From: Ficedula albicollis
Taxonomy: Eukaryota > Chordata > Aves > Passeriformes > Muscicapidae
NCBI RefSeq assembly: GCF_000247815.1
Contig: NC_021677.1
Location: forward strand, 59,278,911 to 59,342,910
DNA length: 64,000 nucleotides
Direction of reading: 5' to 3'
In this document: piece by piece, positions 1 through 13,312 of the stretch
Position numbering within the stretch: the stretch's first letter is position 1
How the letters are laid out: each line of letters begins with the position of its first letter
The notes under the pieces: generated by a model
What the model saw: the letters and a program-made list of their open reading frames with translations, nothing else
Told to the model about the DNA's origin: nothing
Database searches by the model: none
Position numbers and translations under genes: made by a program

Positions 1-403
1 GTGTTTTTGGAGATTGTAAAAACCAGGCTGGACAGGAGTCCCCTCAGTGTAAGGAGAACCAATCTGGCCTTGAGGTGTGAGAATGGGGCAGGTGGCCTCA
101 GCTCCTCTCAGTCCTTTTGAGATGATGCTGGGAAGATTTCAAGTGCTCCTAAATAGCCTCAGTGTTTATTATATCATTCATCCCTAATTGTGCCAAAGCC
201 AATCACAGTCCAGAAGTACCCCAAACCTGCTTCTTTATTCCTTCTCAGTTGTGATGTATCTGTATCCTCTACAAAACCCTGGGTTGGAGGAGTTCCCCCC
301 CCGAGTGCAGCGTAAAGGTGGCAGAGAGAACGGAGGAGAGCCATCTCATTTTGTGTTAAACCCCAAAATCTCAAGCTGCTCTAGCTTCATCTCTCTGCTG
401 TAG
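1..403 (+). other. L3HYPDH: L3HYPDH intron (3' part)
   Basis: This is the tail of the intron before the penultimate L3HYPDH coding exon. It ends in a pyrimidine-rich tract and a TAG acceptor at 401-403. No other coding or repeat signal was recognised here. Earlier exons, including the one with the first active-site cysteine, lie left of the window. Confidence 0.8.
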
Positions 404-541
404 GTTGACCGAAGTCCCACAGGTTCGGGGGTGACAGCTCGCATTGCCCTGCAGTTCCATAAGGGACTCATCCAGCTGGGCCAGACCAGAACCTTCCGGA
501 GCAGCACCACGGGCTCCTTGTTCACTGGGAAGGCAGTGAAG
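404..541 (+). CDS. L3HYPDH: L3HYPDH penultimate coding exon (trans-L-3-hydroxyproline dehydratase)
   Basis: This 138-nt exon in phase 0 encodes 46 residues beginning VDRSPTGSGVTARIA and ending GSLFTGKAVK. The enzyme is a proline-racemase-fold protein that dehydrates trans-3-hydroxy-L-proline to pyrroline-2-carboxylate. Family members that racemise have Cys at the second catalytic position; here the motif is DRSPTGSG, with Thr there, which is the established signature of the dehydratase. The acceptor is TAG at 401-403. The donor directly after AAG is GCAAGT, not GT, because the protein continues without a gap at 833 in phase 0. The gene is 5'-truncated by the window edge. Confidence 0.95.
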
Positions 542-832
542 GCAAGTGGCTTGTGCTGGACTTTCCCCCTGTCTCAAGGGCTGCTGTGCTCAGTGGGGAT
601 GCAGAAAAGCCTTTCTGTGCCTGGGGAAGGTGTAAGAAGGAGGGAGGAGCCTGTGGGCACTTCAGGGATTTTTAGGACCTTGTTGAGTTCCGTGGCTGCT
701 GCATGCTTTGGGATGTGTGAGAGAGCTCGGGGAGGGGTGTCTGCATAAATGCCAGGTAGCACTGGAGTTCTGTGGGGTTGGGAGAGTGGAGGGGGTCCTG
801 TTGCCTCTATCCTCATCCTAATCCCTCTGCAG
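542..832 (+). other. L3HYPDH: Last L3HYPDH intron, GC-AG type
   Basis: This 291-bp intron starts GCAAGT and ends CCTCTGCAG. The protein alignment on both sides (GKAVK then ETKFGNYNAV) fixes the phase-0 junction, and no GT donor fits. No repeat was recognised inside. Confidence 0.85.
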
Positions 833-958
833 GAAACCAAGTTTGGGAACTACAACGCCGTCATTGTGGAAGTCTCAGGAGAAGCCTTTTACACTGGTAC
901 AGCCACCTTCACTGTGGAAGAGGAGGACCCACTGAAACACGGCTTCTTCTTCAAGTGA
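833..958 (+). CDS. L3HYPDH: L3HYPDH terminal coding exon
   Basis: This exon encodes 41 residues and a TGA stop at 956-958. It starts ETKFGNYNAVIVEVSG and ends DPLKHGFFFK. The strand NAVIVEVSGEAFYTGTATF is the conserved C-terminal beta strand region of proline racemase family proteins, and the human protein ends similarly (DPLRDGFLLK). The GAA start is fixed by the CTCTGCAG acceptor at 825-832. No frameshift or premature stop is present, so the visible part of the gene looks functional. Confidence 0.95.
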   Translation, partial: ETKFGNYNAVIVEVSGEAFYTGTATFTVEEEDPLKHGFFFK

Positions 959-1310
959 CCCGAGCCACGGGTGGTGGCAAAGTCTCACTGATGGTGCTGT
1001 GCTTCTCCTGCCCATGAATTTCTGTTTTGCGTCTCCAGATGTTGCAACAGGAACAGCCTTGTGGTGTGACAGCATTTGTCACATTTCAGGATAACAGGCC
1101 TGTTGCCCTCTTGTGATTATTGGGAGCACTGTGATTAACATATACAAGCTGCTCTGAGAAGCTGTAGTATTCTTCTTTTTCTTCCCAATAATTCACAGAA
1201 AACAGAGCTGATGTTGGAGAGCTGCCTTCAAATTTATGTGCCTTCTCTATGTCTGCAAATTATGAATTTCAAAGTTAGATTTCTATTAAATACCAGCTGA
1301 AAACTCTGCC
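959..1310 (+). other. L3HYPDH: L3HYPDH 3'UTR with poly(A) signal
   Basis: Non-coding sequence follows the stop. An ATTAAA hexamer at 1285-1290, followed by a T-rich stretch, is the most likely cleavage signal and gives a 3'UTR of about 350 nt. This is inferred from position and motif only. Confidence 0.6.
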
Positions 1311-2399
1311 ACTTTCCTTGTTTTCACTCCCATAGCTCATTTGCAGGATTCTGCTGAGTGTCATGACTCTGGGTTTGAATTGCAAGCTCTTGTCTCCTGC
1401 TCAGCCAGCTGTGCTGCTCTGTCTCATGTCCCAGCTTCCCTGCTCAGCCTGTCCAGACAATCCCTTCCTCACTCATTTCACCCCACCAGGACTCTCCTGC
1501 ATCCCAGGGCCGGGTGCAGGTATTTAATCAGAATTTCCTATGTTTCTGCTGAGTGTCCATGCTGTGCTGCTTCCCTAAGCCTTCCTCTCATGCTTATCTT
1601 GGACCACTGGCTGCAAATACCCTGTGGTTAACTTTCAACAGGAGCAGCTGTGTTTGAAGGTCTGAGCCATTACGACCTTTGACTGCTAATTATTTACTGA
1701 TTTTGTCTCAATCCAGGGGCAGCTTGTGCAGCAGAGTGCAGTCAATGCTTGTTTTGCTGGAGTGCCTCCAGGGAAAACCCAAGCATTTGCAGTGGCAGGA
1801 GCAGAGATTCAGACTGCTGGTGGCCTGTCACTTCCATTATGTCTCTGGACAAAATGGTGCTTGTTAAATGAAGACAGGGAGGAACTGGCACTTATTAAAA
1901 TGAGGCATGAAAATGAGAATGATCATCTCACAGAAATTCTTGCAGCAGAAGGGAGAAAGTCAGACTGGTGAACTTAGATAAGGCTGGCATAGAAAAGCCT
2001 GGGAGGAATTTCTTCTGTCAGCGTGAAAAAAACTTTGTAGCAGGAGGAAACAAAATCCCCCGATTCATGCGACTGCTGTGCTGCCAATGGAGGTTTTTTT
2101 AGGATGGTGTCTGGGGCTCTTGCTCCCAGCTTCCCTGTAACCCCCTGTAAAGCCTCAGGAGAACAAGAAGTGACATCCTTGGTGCTTGCAGGAGCACACT
2201 CTTCCATGTGTTTTCATCTTCTGGGCATCTCGCTTCTGATCAGCCCCTCAGCCTGGCTCCTGAGAAAGAGCTGGGACAGCAAGTCACGAAGCCCAGCACA
2301 GGATGTTTGGAGGTTCTTCAGGCACTAATTGGGATGCTTCCTTCATTACCTATTCTCTACCCCCCCATCCCAAGAAAATTTTCAGGTAGGGGCAGGCAG
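1311..2399. other. Intergenic spacer, no gene seen
   Basis: This lies between L3HYPDH and the GPR135 region. Both strands carry only short chance reading frames with no family resemblance, and I recognise no repeat family. Confidence 0.6.
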
Positions 2400-4730
<2,331 letters not shown>

Positions 4731-4993
4731 CCGCCCTACGGCGCTGCCCTGATCGTGCTGTGCTACCTGCTGCCCTTCGCCGTCATGTGCTTCTGCCACT
4801 TCAACATCTGCCGGGCGGTGCGGCTGGGCCCCCCCCCCCCCCCCCCGAGAGCCGCGTGCGGCCGCTGACCACCTACGGGCACCTGCTGCGGGCCTACGGG
4901 GAGATGCGCACGGCCACCACGGTGCTCATCATGATCGTCTCCATCATCTGCTGCTGGGGGCCCTACTGCATCCTGGGGCTGGCGGTCGCCGCC

Positions 4994-5043
<50 letters not shown>

Positions 5044-5459
5044 CCGCCGGCCGCTTGCCCTTCTCGCCCACCATGGACGCCGTGGCCAGCGGGATGGCCT
5101 GGGCCAACGGCGCCATCAACCCGCTCATCTACGCCGCCCGTAACCCCAACATCTCGGTGCTGCTGCGGCGCAGCCGGGAGGGCGGCTACAGGACTAGGAA
5201 CAACGTGGTGGCCTACCTGTCGGTGCCGGGCCGGCAGCCCGAGCCCCGCGGCCGGGCCGAGCGGGTGCGGGAGCGCTACATCAACCGGCACAGCGCCGCC
5301 CCGGGCAGCGGCCTGTCCTCCTCCAGCCCGGCCAGCGGCGCCGAGCTCGCCATGTGGGCCTGCAAGACTCCCGCTGTGCTCTTCTGCCGCGACGGGCAGC
5401 CCGACACCATCTCGGAGGCCCTGAAGGCCAAAGCGGGCGCCATCGACACCAGCCTGTGA
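4731..5459 (+). CDS. GPR135: GPR135 orphan class A GPCR, readable 3' part only
   Basis: Three blocks match GPR135 in order. Block 1 (4731-4828) holds TM5, [20 protein letters not shown], then ICRAVRL. Block 2 (4847-4995) holds [29 protein letters not shown] (TM6 with the CWxP motif) and [10 protein letters not shown]. Block 3 (5043-5459) holds [20 protein letters not shown] (TM7 with NPxxY), [15 protein letters not shown], the long tail with [20 protein letters not shown], and the end GAIDTSL before TGA. GPR135 is a plasma-membrane orphan receptor reported to recruit beta-arrestin spontaneously and to interact with MTNR1B. Human GPR135 is a single exon of just under 500 residues. Blocks 1 and 3 share a frame and block 2 is offset, because the C runs at 4829-4846 and 4996-5042 have arbitrary lengths. 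The start codon and TM1-TM4 are not visible. Confidence 0.93.
4829..4846. repeat. 18-nt C run inside GPR135 intracellular loop 3
   Basis: It sits between VRL and SRVRPL, where the human receptor has only about three residues. It shifts the frame and produces a spurious stop at 4866-4868. Confidence 0.85.
4996..5042. repeat. 47-nt C run inside GPR135 extracellular loop 3
   Basis: It replaces the codons between AVAAG after TM6 and the residues before TM7. It shifts the frame back, so the downstream block is again in phase with TM5. Confidence 0.85.
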
Positions 5460-6710
5460 GGGGATGGGGCATGAGGCAGCTGGACCTCCCTGCAGAAAGT
5501 CCTGGTGCTTGGAGCCCCTTGCAGCCGGATTGCCAGGAAACCGGTGGGCTGTGTTTCTTCACTGTGTGAGCTCTGGTTTTGGTGACCCGGTCTCCGAGCA
5601 GCAGGAGCTGCACAGGGAAGGGAAATCCCCCTTTTGAGCCCGGCCAAGCAAGAGCTCAGCTGCAAGAACAGGACAGTGTTGGCTCCAGAGCCGCAGAATG
5701 TGCCACTGTGAAGCTCCGACACACCAAAGCATCCCGAACTGACTGAATGACTGTGTGAGCTGCTTGCCAAGTGCCCAAAATGCGATTGAAAGCTGAGCAC
5801 TGGCAGCTGGAAGCCACTCTGAAAATACCACACTGTGAAAACTGCCTCATGGCAGGAAAATGTTGCTTTTACCCCATTCTATGTGGAAGTGCCAATAGTC
5901 GTAAAGTCAGAGACTGTAGGACAGGCTGAAGAATTGATCTATTTATATATTTTTTTTTTAATTTAAACACTGTGGCATAACAAGAAAAGTAATTGTGAAA
6001 GAGTTGATATGTGATACTGGGAGGGAAGGAAAGGAAGGTAATACCTCAGGTGTTGGAATTCCAGCAGCCTTTTCTCTTTTTTTGCAGGTACAGTCAACTT
6101 AAAATACAATGAGTATGAGAAACATGAGTTCCTCAGACAGACTGAAAAGTGTGTGGGTATAAACTGTGGTGTGCATAAGATGTATGTTTTCTTTTTGAGC
6201 TCATCCAAGTGTCTCACATCTCCAAGGGTTTTACCATAATTAGAGGAGCTGTGTGAGAAAAGTGTCTGAAAGGAGAGGTAAAGCAATAGCACGTGTTTCC
6301 TGTGTGCTCTGCAGCAAGTGAAAATGTGTATATGCACAGAACAGATATTGTATTGATGGCAGAAATCCATTGGAATACCGTGTTTCAAAACCAGCTGTTT
6401 GCTATTGAAAAAAAAAAGGAAAATAACACCTTGGAAGTGCAACTATACAGTATAAGTTCAAATGATGAATTTATCAGTGTAATCTTTTTCTTCAAGGGCC
6501 CAAAGCCTTAAATTAGTATTTTGAATCATAAAGTAAGACTTGGCCTTTGTTTGTCTTTGTCAGAATTAAGTGTGAGACAGTATTTTTCCTTGTACAGGCT
6601 TTAAAACTTCAGTGTTTCATTTTTACCAGATTTTTCAGCTGTTTGTGATGCAGGTGAACACAGTATCATTATTTTGTGAGACAAGAAATAAATTGTCTTT
6701 TATGCAGGAA
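5460..6710 (+). other. GPR135: GPR135 3'UTR with poly(A) signal
   Basis: Base composition falls sharply after the stop. An AU-rich stretch lies near 5937-5965. An AATAAA at 6687-6692 followed by TTGTCTTTT is the best poly(A) signal, which implies a 3'UTR of about 1.25 kb. No coding signal was seen. Confidence 0.55.
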
Positions 6711-7828
6711 ATGAAAGTGTCTCAGCCTGGCATCATTCTCAGGCCAGCCTTGGGAAGGGAACTCCTGTAAAAAATTGCCAGATGAATGATAGTAGAGACA
6801 CGTGATTGTTTGTGAAATTTTTATGCAGCTGATTTCCATGCTGTAAGCATTACTGCAGCTTTCTTCTCTGATGCTCCTGAAGCCCATGAGGAAAAGATCT
6901 GGCCCTTGACTACTCAGCACTGCTAATTTGCCCTGCAGCTACTGGATTTTGCAGGTTGAGCAGTGTTTTCTTGCTGTTTCAGAAAGAAGCTGTGCAGAAA
7001 GCCCCAGCTCCTCACCGGAGCTGATTGACAGCGAGTGAACACGGGTGGCTTGTTGGAAGGGCAACAGTTTTTGAAATGGAATTGAAACAAGGAATTTCTA
7101 GCATACCTGCTCTTCCCCAGCAATGTGTGGCTAAGTGTAAATGGAAGAGGGTGGCTGTGAGGGGTGAGATTGGTTTTAACTCTAACCTGGGTAGCTGCCG
7201 GTGGTACCAAGGAGATTGTGAGGGGATAATTGATGATGCAGAGCATCATGCAGGGGCTGAAAGCACCTGCTGAAAGCAGGTGGTCCTGCTCCCCTGAGTG
7301 CCTGGCTCTGGCCACCTTCCCTGTCCTTCTGTCCCCACCAGCCCAGTCACTCAGGCACTGAACAACCCCTGATTCCCTCTTTTTCATACTGGTTTCCTTT
7401 CATTGTCCTTGTTGCTTTTTATTCCATTTATTGTCCTGGACAGTGTACCACAGGCCAGGAAAGCATCTCTGTGGCAGCCAGTTGTGGCAAGGGAAGGACT
7501 GGGGATGTCAGGACTGAGGGAGCTGCACTGGGAGTGGAAGTAACACAGCTTTCTAGGAAAGTGGCAGTGAACTGCTGTAACACAAGTTTCAATGTATTTT
7601 TAACAAGCTCAGGCTGGTGCATGTTAGTCTTGCATGTGAGGAGTTGAACGAGGGCAGCTGGCTGTGGTCTTGGAGGCATCACAAATTGGCACATTTCTGT
7701 GAAATGCTAACTGGGGCTGCAGCAAGGGGAGATTCTTGACCTGATCCTTTTTGACATGGAAGTGCTGCAGCTCCAGTAGAGAGCCAGCTTGTGTTTTAAA
7801 GCTGTGCCTGGCCTGTGCTCCTCATAAT
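6711..7828. other. Intergenic, nothing recognised
   Basis: Only short frames without family resemblance occur, and no repeat was identified. Confidence 0.5.
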
Positions 7829-8211
7829 CACAGAATCATAGAATCTTTTCAGTTGAAAAAGGCCTCTTGGGTCATCGAATTCCAGCACTGCCAAATCCAC
7901 AACTAACCCATGTCATAAGTGCCACATCTAGATGTCTTTTCAGTGCCTCCAGGGACCGTGACTTTACCACTTCCCTGGCAGCCTGTTCCAGTGTTTGGCA
8001 ACATTTCCTGTGAAGAAATTTCCCCTAATATCCAATTGTAACTTCTTTTGGTGCAACTTGAGGCATTTTCACCTGTTCCTGTTATTTGTTACATGGGAGA
8101 AGAAGTAACCCCACCTGGCTACAACCTCCCTTCAGGTAGTTGTAGAGAGGTCCCTTCCAAACCTCATTTTTTTCCAGTCTAAACACTCCCTCAGCCACTC
8201 CTAATACCACA
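7829..8211 (-). mobile_element. CR1 LINE 3' fragment
   Basis: Read left to right it starts CACAGAATCATAGAATC (the complement of the CR1 terminal ATTCTATG-type repeats). It continues through diverged CR1 landmarks: TTCCAGCACTGCC, CTCCAGGGACCGTGACT, CAGCCTGTTCCAGTGTTTGG and TTGAGGCATTTTCACCTG. The element therefore points to the minus strand and is a 5'-truncated copy, as is usual for bird CR1. Confidence 0.85.
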
Positions 8212-11200
8212 TCACTGTTGAGGAAGTCAGGTACATAGGTTTTTAAACATACATTTTTAAAAGTATGTTTTAAAAAATATAACTGAATGGTCTTAAACAG
8301 GACAAACCACACGAAGGCTGCCTGCCAATGCAGTGCTTGAAATGCTGCTGTGTCCCAGCTCTGCTGAAGATTGCTGCCTCTCACCCAGTTGGTGAGAAGG
8401 TCTGCACCTCACAATGGCTCCATGTGTTCATCAGGGAGAAAGAAACCAGTGGATTAAGCTGCTGTTTTACTCTAGCTCTGAAAAGTCTGCCTGTGGTTTC
8501 AGCTGCTTGTTCTTAGGTGAGAAAACATTGCAGCAGGTGGCTCCTGGCCAAGCCAGGTGACATCACCCCCACATCTCCCACATGCCCATGCTGGTGTCAC
8601 CCCACTTAGACATCCCCTTTCTTTGGGCTGAAAAGCTCAGAAGGCAGGAAGACACTGATGTTTTAGACACTACAGAACTAGCTCTGAGGTTCTAACCCTC
8701 CAGCCTCTTTCCTTTTTCCTCCCCTGAGATGAGCCTGGACAAAGCAAATTGCGCAAATCTTATTTGCTCAAGGATATTTGGACATATTTTAGCACACCAA
8801 AAATCACATGGATTATTCTGTGCAAGATATTCAGCATAAGAGAAAGAGGAGTTCAATTGATTTGAAGGCCAGTTCAGCCCTGGATACCAGAGACAATTCA
8901 GTCAAAGGCAAATTAAAAATGAGTCCTTGGGCTCTTTAGTCTCTTGTTGACTTTCCAGCATTCTTAAACCCTCAGTTTAAGAGTACCTTACTATTTGGCA
9001 GTGATAACATGCCACTGACTGAACTAATGCATTATATCTCAGAAGGAAAACATTAAGTCTTGATGAATGACAAGCGTTTTAGAACATACTGCTCCAACTG
9101 CATGCAGTGGTAGTTTTCCTGCTGATTTAATCATCAGATTCATTCAAGTAGTTATTTTCCACTCCTTTCCTAATCTGTGGATGAAGCCACCGTTCAAGGC
9201 AAATGCTGTGTGCATACCTTACGAAGTGTGAACAATTAGCAGTCCAATTAGCAGTATTTATAAGTGACAGCCAGATGGGCTGTAATAGCTGCCATCAATC
9301 ACCAGAACTGGGAGAGCTCAGGAGTACTCAATACCCCATTGCTGCCTCTCTTTCAGCGCTGGTGTTAATTCCTGCGTCCAGCAGATGCCAGCAGAGACCT
9401 AAGCAGCCAGCACAGCTGTGCCTGTAGTGATCCTGAGAAAAGCCTTTCTCTTAATGAGATCATCCACTCCCTCAGAAATGCTGCTTCCCAAATATGAGCA
9501 CTCAAGGCAGGGGTGGTGACTGATGCCCGAAGAGCACCTCATCAAAACCTAGTTTGAAAGACAGATTCAACAAATGCTGCTTTTTGGGAAGATTGTTGTA
9601 CGGGCTGAAATGAATAATTGGAAAGCACATCAGAAAAGTGGCATTTTGTGCATGCAGGCAAAGCTGCAAACCTGCAGCCTGGAGGGCTGGTGAGATCAGT
9701 CCTAGTCTGGCAGGGTGCTTTGTGCAGCAGCACAGCTGCCTCTGCACTCTGGATGCTTTTGTATTTCCCATGATGATTCCGATTATTAATAATAAATGGG
9801 TGCACATCTAGGTCTGCTTGCAAAGCATTACAGAGACACAAAGTAAGAGCTAGAAAGAGGAGGTCCCAAGTCCTCCAGGAGGAATAACCCACAATAAGAT
9901 CCAGTCTTGGGGGCCTCATGCCCAACTGCATAGTGCTGCTTTGCTGCTGCAAGCCTTGGGTTTGTGGGGTGAGTCTCAGTGGCTTCACTGAGGCTGAATT
10001 TGGGAGGACAAGGCCAGTCCTCCTCCTACAGCATGGCCAGCCCTCCTGCTGTTCCCAGTTTGCAGAGGAGTGATGGGTTTTCAATGCCATGCTGCTGGCA
10101 GGCCACTACCTGAGTCCCAAAGCATCTACACTCACCACAGCCCAATGCTTGGGCAGCAGCTCAGCATTTCTAGGTGCTTTGTTTTTTCCTAAGAAATCAG
10201 CTCTGCAAGAAGCAGGAAGAAAAGTGATGTGGAGAGAGAGACAGACTGTGAATCCCTGTCAGTGGCATGAAATGGATGAGTCACGGGGGAAATCAAAGTG
10301 AAGGTAGCAGAAACCCAGGGCACAACACTAATCTGTCTGGGAAGTTGTGGATGATCTCAGCCAAGAAGACCCCAGCAGGCTGTGACAGAAGGAAATTTAA
10401 CAAGGGGGCTGTTTGCTGGGGCTGTTTGTACTGAGTGGCAGAGCACACCAATGTGCCCACAGGCTCCTGGGGCCATCATAAGAGATGAGCAGGATCTAGC
10501 TGTGATTCAGCAGAGAAAGTAAATTCACCCTGAGAGGAACTTCTTGTTATCTTTGTTATTTCTTGAGCTGCTGGCACTGAGCCCCTCAAAGTTCAGCTGG
10601 TTTCACAAAGACAAGCACTGCCAGAAGCCCACAAAACCAACTGGGGAGCAATTTCTGGGTACTTGGGATCCTTAATTCTATACACCCATTATTCTCACCT
10701 TTATTTTTAATCTTATCTCTTGCATAGTCCGTTCAGAAGTTAAGGGAACATCAAAAGGTAATCATAAAGGTAGCAAAGTTTTTTTAAAAGCTTTGTTTAG
10801 ACCAGAGGATTGTGCCTTTCCTCAGAGGCCTTTTATTGTGTGCACTGAAGAGTTTAAGGTGTTGGGGCTGCACATAGACCCCAGGCTGGCTCCTATGTGA
10901 GATTATGGAAAACACCAGGCTGGCCCAGCCTACGCCACTCCCTCAGAGAGTATCTGGGAGCATGCTGGTGCTTCAAAACCCCTCTGGATGGGCCCTATAA
11001 ATTAACACACCCCCCCAGGCTCATCTACCTTCAAGGCAGATGTGGACAAAACCAGCAAAATAAATTTCTTTGAAATTCATCTCACCCTCCCAGCAATTCC
11101 CTCACGACCCCATAAATGTAATTTGCTTACCTGATTTAGCAGCATACTCTGAACTAATCTCAGCATCAGGGATAAAAAATGCTCTGAGTAACCAGGTCAC

Positions 11201-12855
11201 TTATTTTTTTCCAGTGGAATCTAATGTACTGCAGCACTTGTGCCTGATCTGTGCCTGTGGCTTCTGTGCTCAGTCTGGTGCATTTTACAGAACATTTGGT
11301 AATATAGCATCCCTGAGGTCATGTCAAGTTCTGAATACAGCATCTGAACTGTGGAGTCTTTACAGAAAATGTAACTCAAATGGTGATTGCCTCCTGCTAT
11401 TAAATTGGAAAGAAACCATAGAAACTATAGAAACCATAGAAACTAGCTCTTGCCTGAGTGCTTTTCACTGATTTCATAGCAAAAAGAGTTTTAGGCAATG
11501 ATCAGGAGCTGGGCAAAGCACAAAGCTGTGACTTCCTTACTTTTCCTTGAGCCCAGGGGATGTTCTGCACAGAGCCTGGCAAAGTAAAGCCCTGTCAAAG
11601 TACACAGCACAAGTTCAAGCAGATGGAAAAGCTGCTGTGACTCTCAGCAGCCAAAGCCCAGGTAAAGCCAGGGGCACTGTCCCAGCCCAGCTTACAGCAG
11701 TGTCCTGGCAGGCCAAAGGCATGGGTTAGGCAGCAGCACCAAAGCTGTGTCCTCCAGACTTGCTGAGGTGGTGCCCAGGATAATCCTGGTTTAGAGCAGC
11801 TCTGCTTGCTGTTGCCCAAAACCAAAGTGTCCTGCCCCTCCTGCAGAGCCACCTCTGAGCTGAGAGCACATGGGCAAATACTGAATATGGGCCAGTAAAG
11901 AAAGTAATGGGAAAATGGCAGTTTCAATGACTTACCTTCACAGAATTGCTCTGAGAACTGGGAAACTCCAGCTTCATTTCAAGATCTTTGTGGTGTGACA
12001 ACAGAGTGCATACAAAGTGTCAGGAAAGCTGGGTAGAAACAGGCTCCCAGCAAAACCCTGGCACTGGGGCAAGCCATGGGACACTGTAGTGCAGTGGGCC
12101 ATTCTGGGGTAATGTCAAAAGCCATGGAAGTAAGTTCAGGTGACCCATGAAACTGTTCTGAGTTAGTTTATCTTACACACATGTGCATTTTTGGTGCCTG
12201 CACGTCACACACAATGCACTGACCTGAAGGTCGGGCATTGCCAAAAGCCACAGAGAAGGCACAGGCTGTCACCTTTGGCTATTTGACTGGAATAACGATG
12301 GAGAGAATTAAAATTAGCCTTCCTCAGCCATGCTGGGGGAAGCTTACATAGAAAATTTTGCATGAAAACTCTTCAGACCACAGTAGAGATCGCAGAGGAA
12401 AACAAGAAGCAGAATTGATTTTGTACTTGACGGCTCTAAAATGCTGAAATTGGGAAGTGCCAGCAGATGGCACTTCCCTCAGCCTGTGCTGAGGCTCCAG
12501 TGGGGCCTGTGATTTCTCCCTGGCTTGCCTGCACAGTCTCATCAAGCCTGGTTTAAGGCTAAAAATGAAATAAAGTGCTCAGAGGTTTCAGGTCAAAGCA
12601 CTCCTGATTCAGAGAATTCTCCTTTTTACATGCATCTGTTGGAGGACCCTGAACAATGCCAGGGAGAGAGCCACAGGAGAGATGTCTGCAGGATTTGCTG
12701 CAGGAGATGGAGTGGAGATGGGACTCATCCTTACCCTCCTGCATCCTTTGTGTCCTCTTGGCCTCTCCTGTCTCCCCCAGAAGCAAAACTCAAAGAGTGT
12801 GTTCACCCAAAGCACAGGCTGGTGAAATAACCAGCTTTTATGGGAGCCAAGAATC
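8212..12855. other. Intergenic between GPR135 and DAAM1
   Basis: No gene or recognisable element was found. AT-rich non-repetitive stretches near 8740-9300 look constrained in composition (see findings). A short GAAACCATA/GAAACTATA tandem lies at 11411-11446. The longer open frames here have no family resemblance. Confidence 0.5.
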
Positions 12856-13312
12856 ATAGAATTGTTGAGGATCATAGAACTGTTTGGAATCACAGAATCA
12901 TTTGGATTGGAAGAGATTCTCTAAGATCATTGAATCCAGCCATTCCCCCAGCAGTGCCAATCTCACCATTAACATGTCCCCAAGTGCAGTATCTACATGG
13001 CTTTTAGATACCTCCAGGGATGGTGACTCCACCACGGCCCTGAGCAGCCTGTTCCAATGTTTGGTGACTCTTTGGACAAAGAACTTTTCTCTAATATCCA
13101 ATCTAAACCTGCCCTGGTGTAACTTGAGGCTGTTTTCTCTTGTCCTGCTGTTTGTTACCTGGGAGATCAACCCTCACCTGGCTCCACCATCCTGTCAGGG
13201 TGCTGTAGAGAGTGAGAAGGTCCCACCTGAATCTCCTTTTCTCCAGACTAAGCCCCCCTCCAGCTCTCCCAGTTGCTTGTGCCTGTTCCTGTGGCAGTCC
13301 AGCAGATCTGAT
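12856..13312 (-). mobile_element. CR1 LINE 3' fragment
   Basis: It begins with three degenerate copies of the terminal octamer region (CATAGAATTG, CATAGAACTG, CACAGAATCAT). It then follows the typical inverted CR1 3' sequence: GGATTGGAAGAGATTC, CCTCCAGGGATGGTGACTCC, GCCTGTTCCAATGTTTGG, AACTTGAGGCTGTTTTCTCT. Confidence 0.88.
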
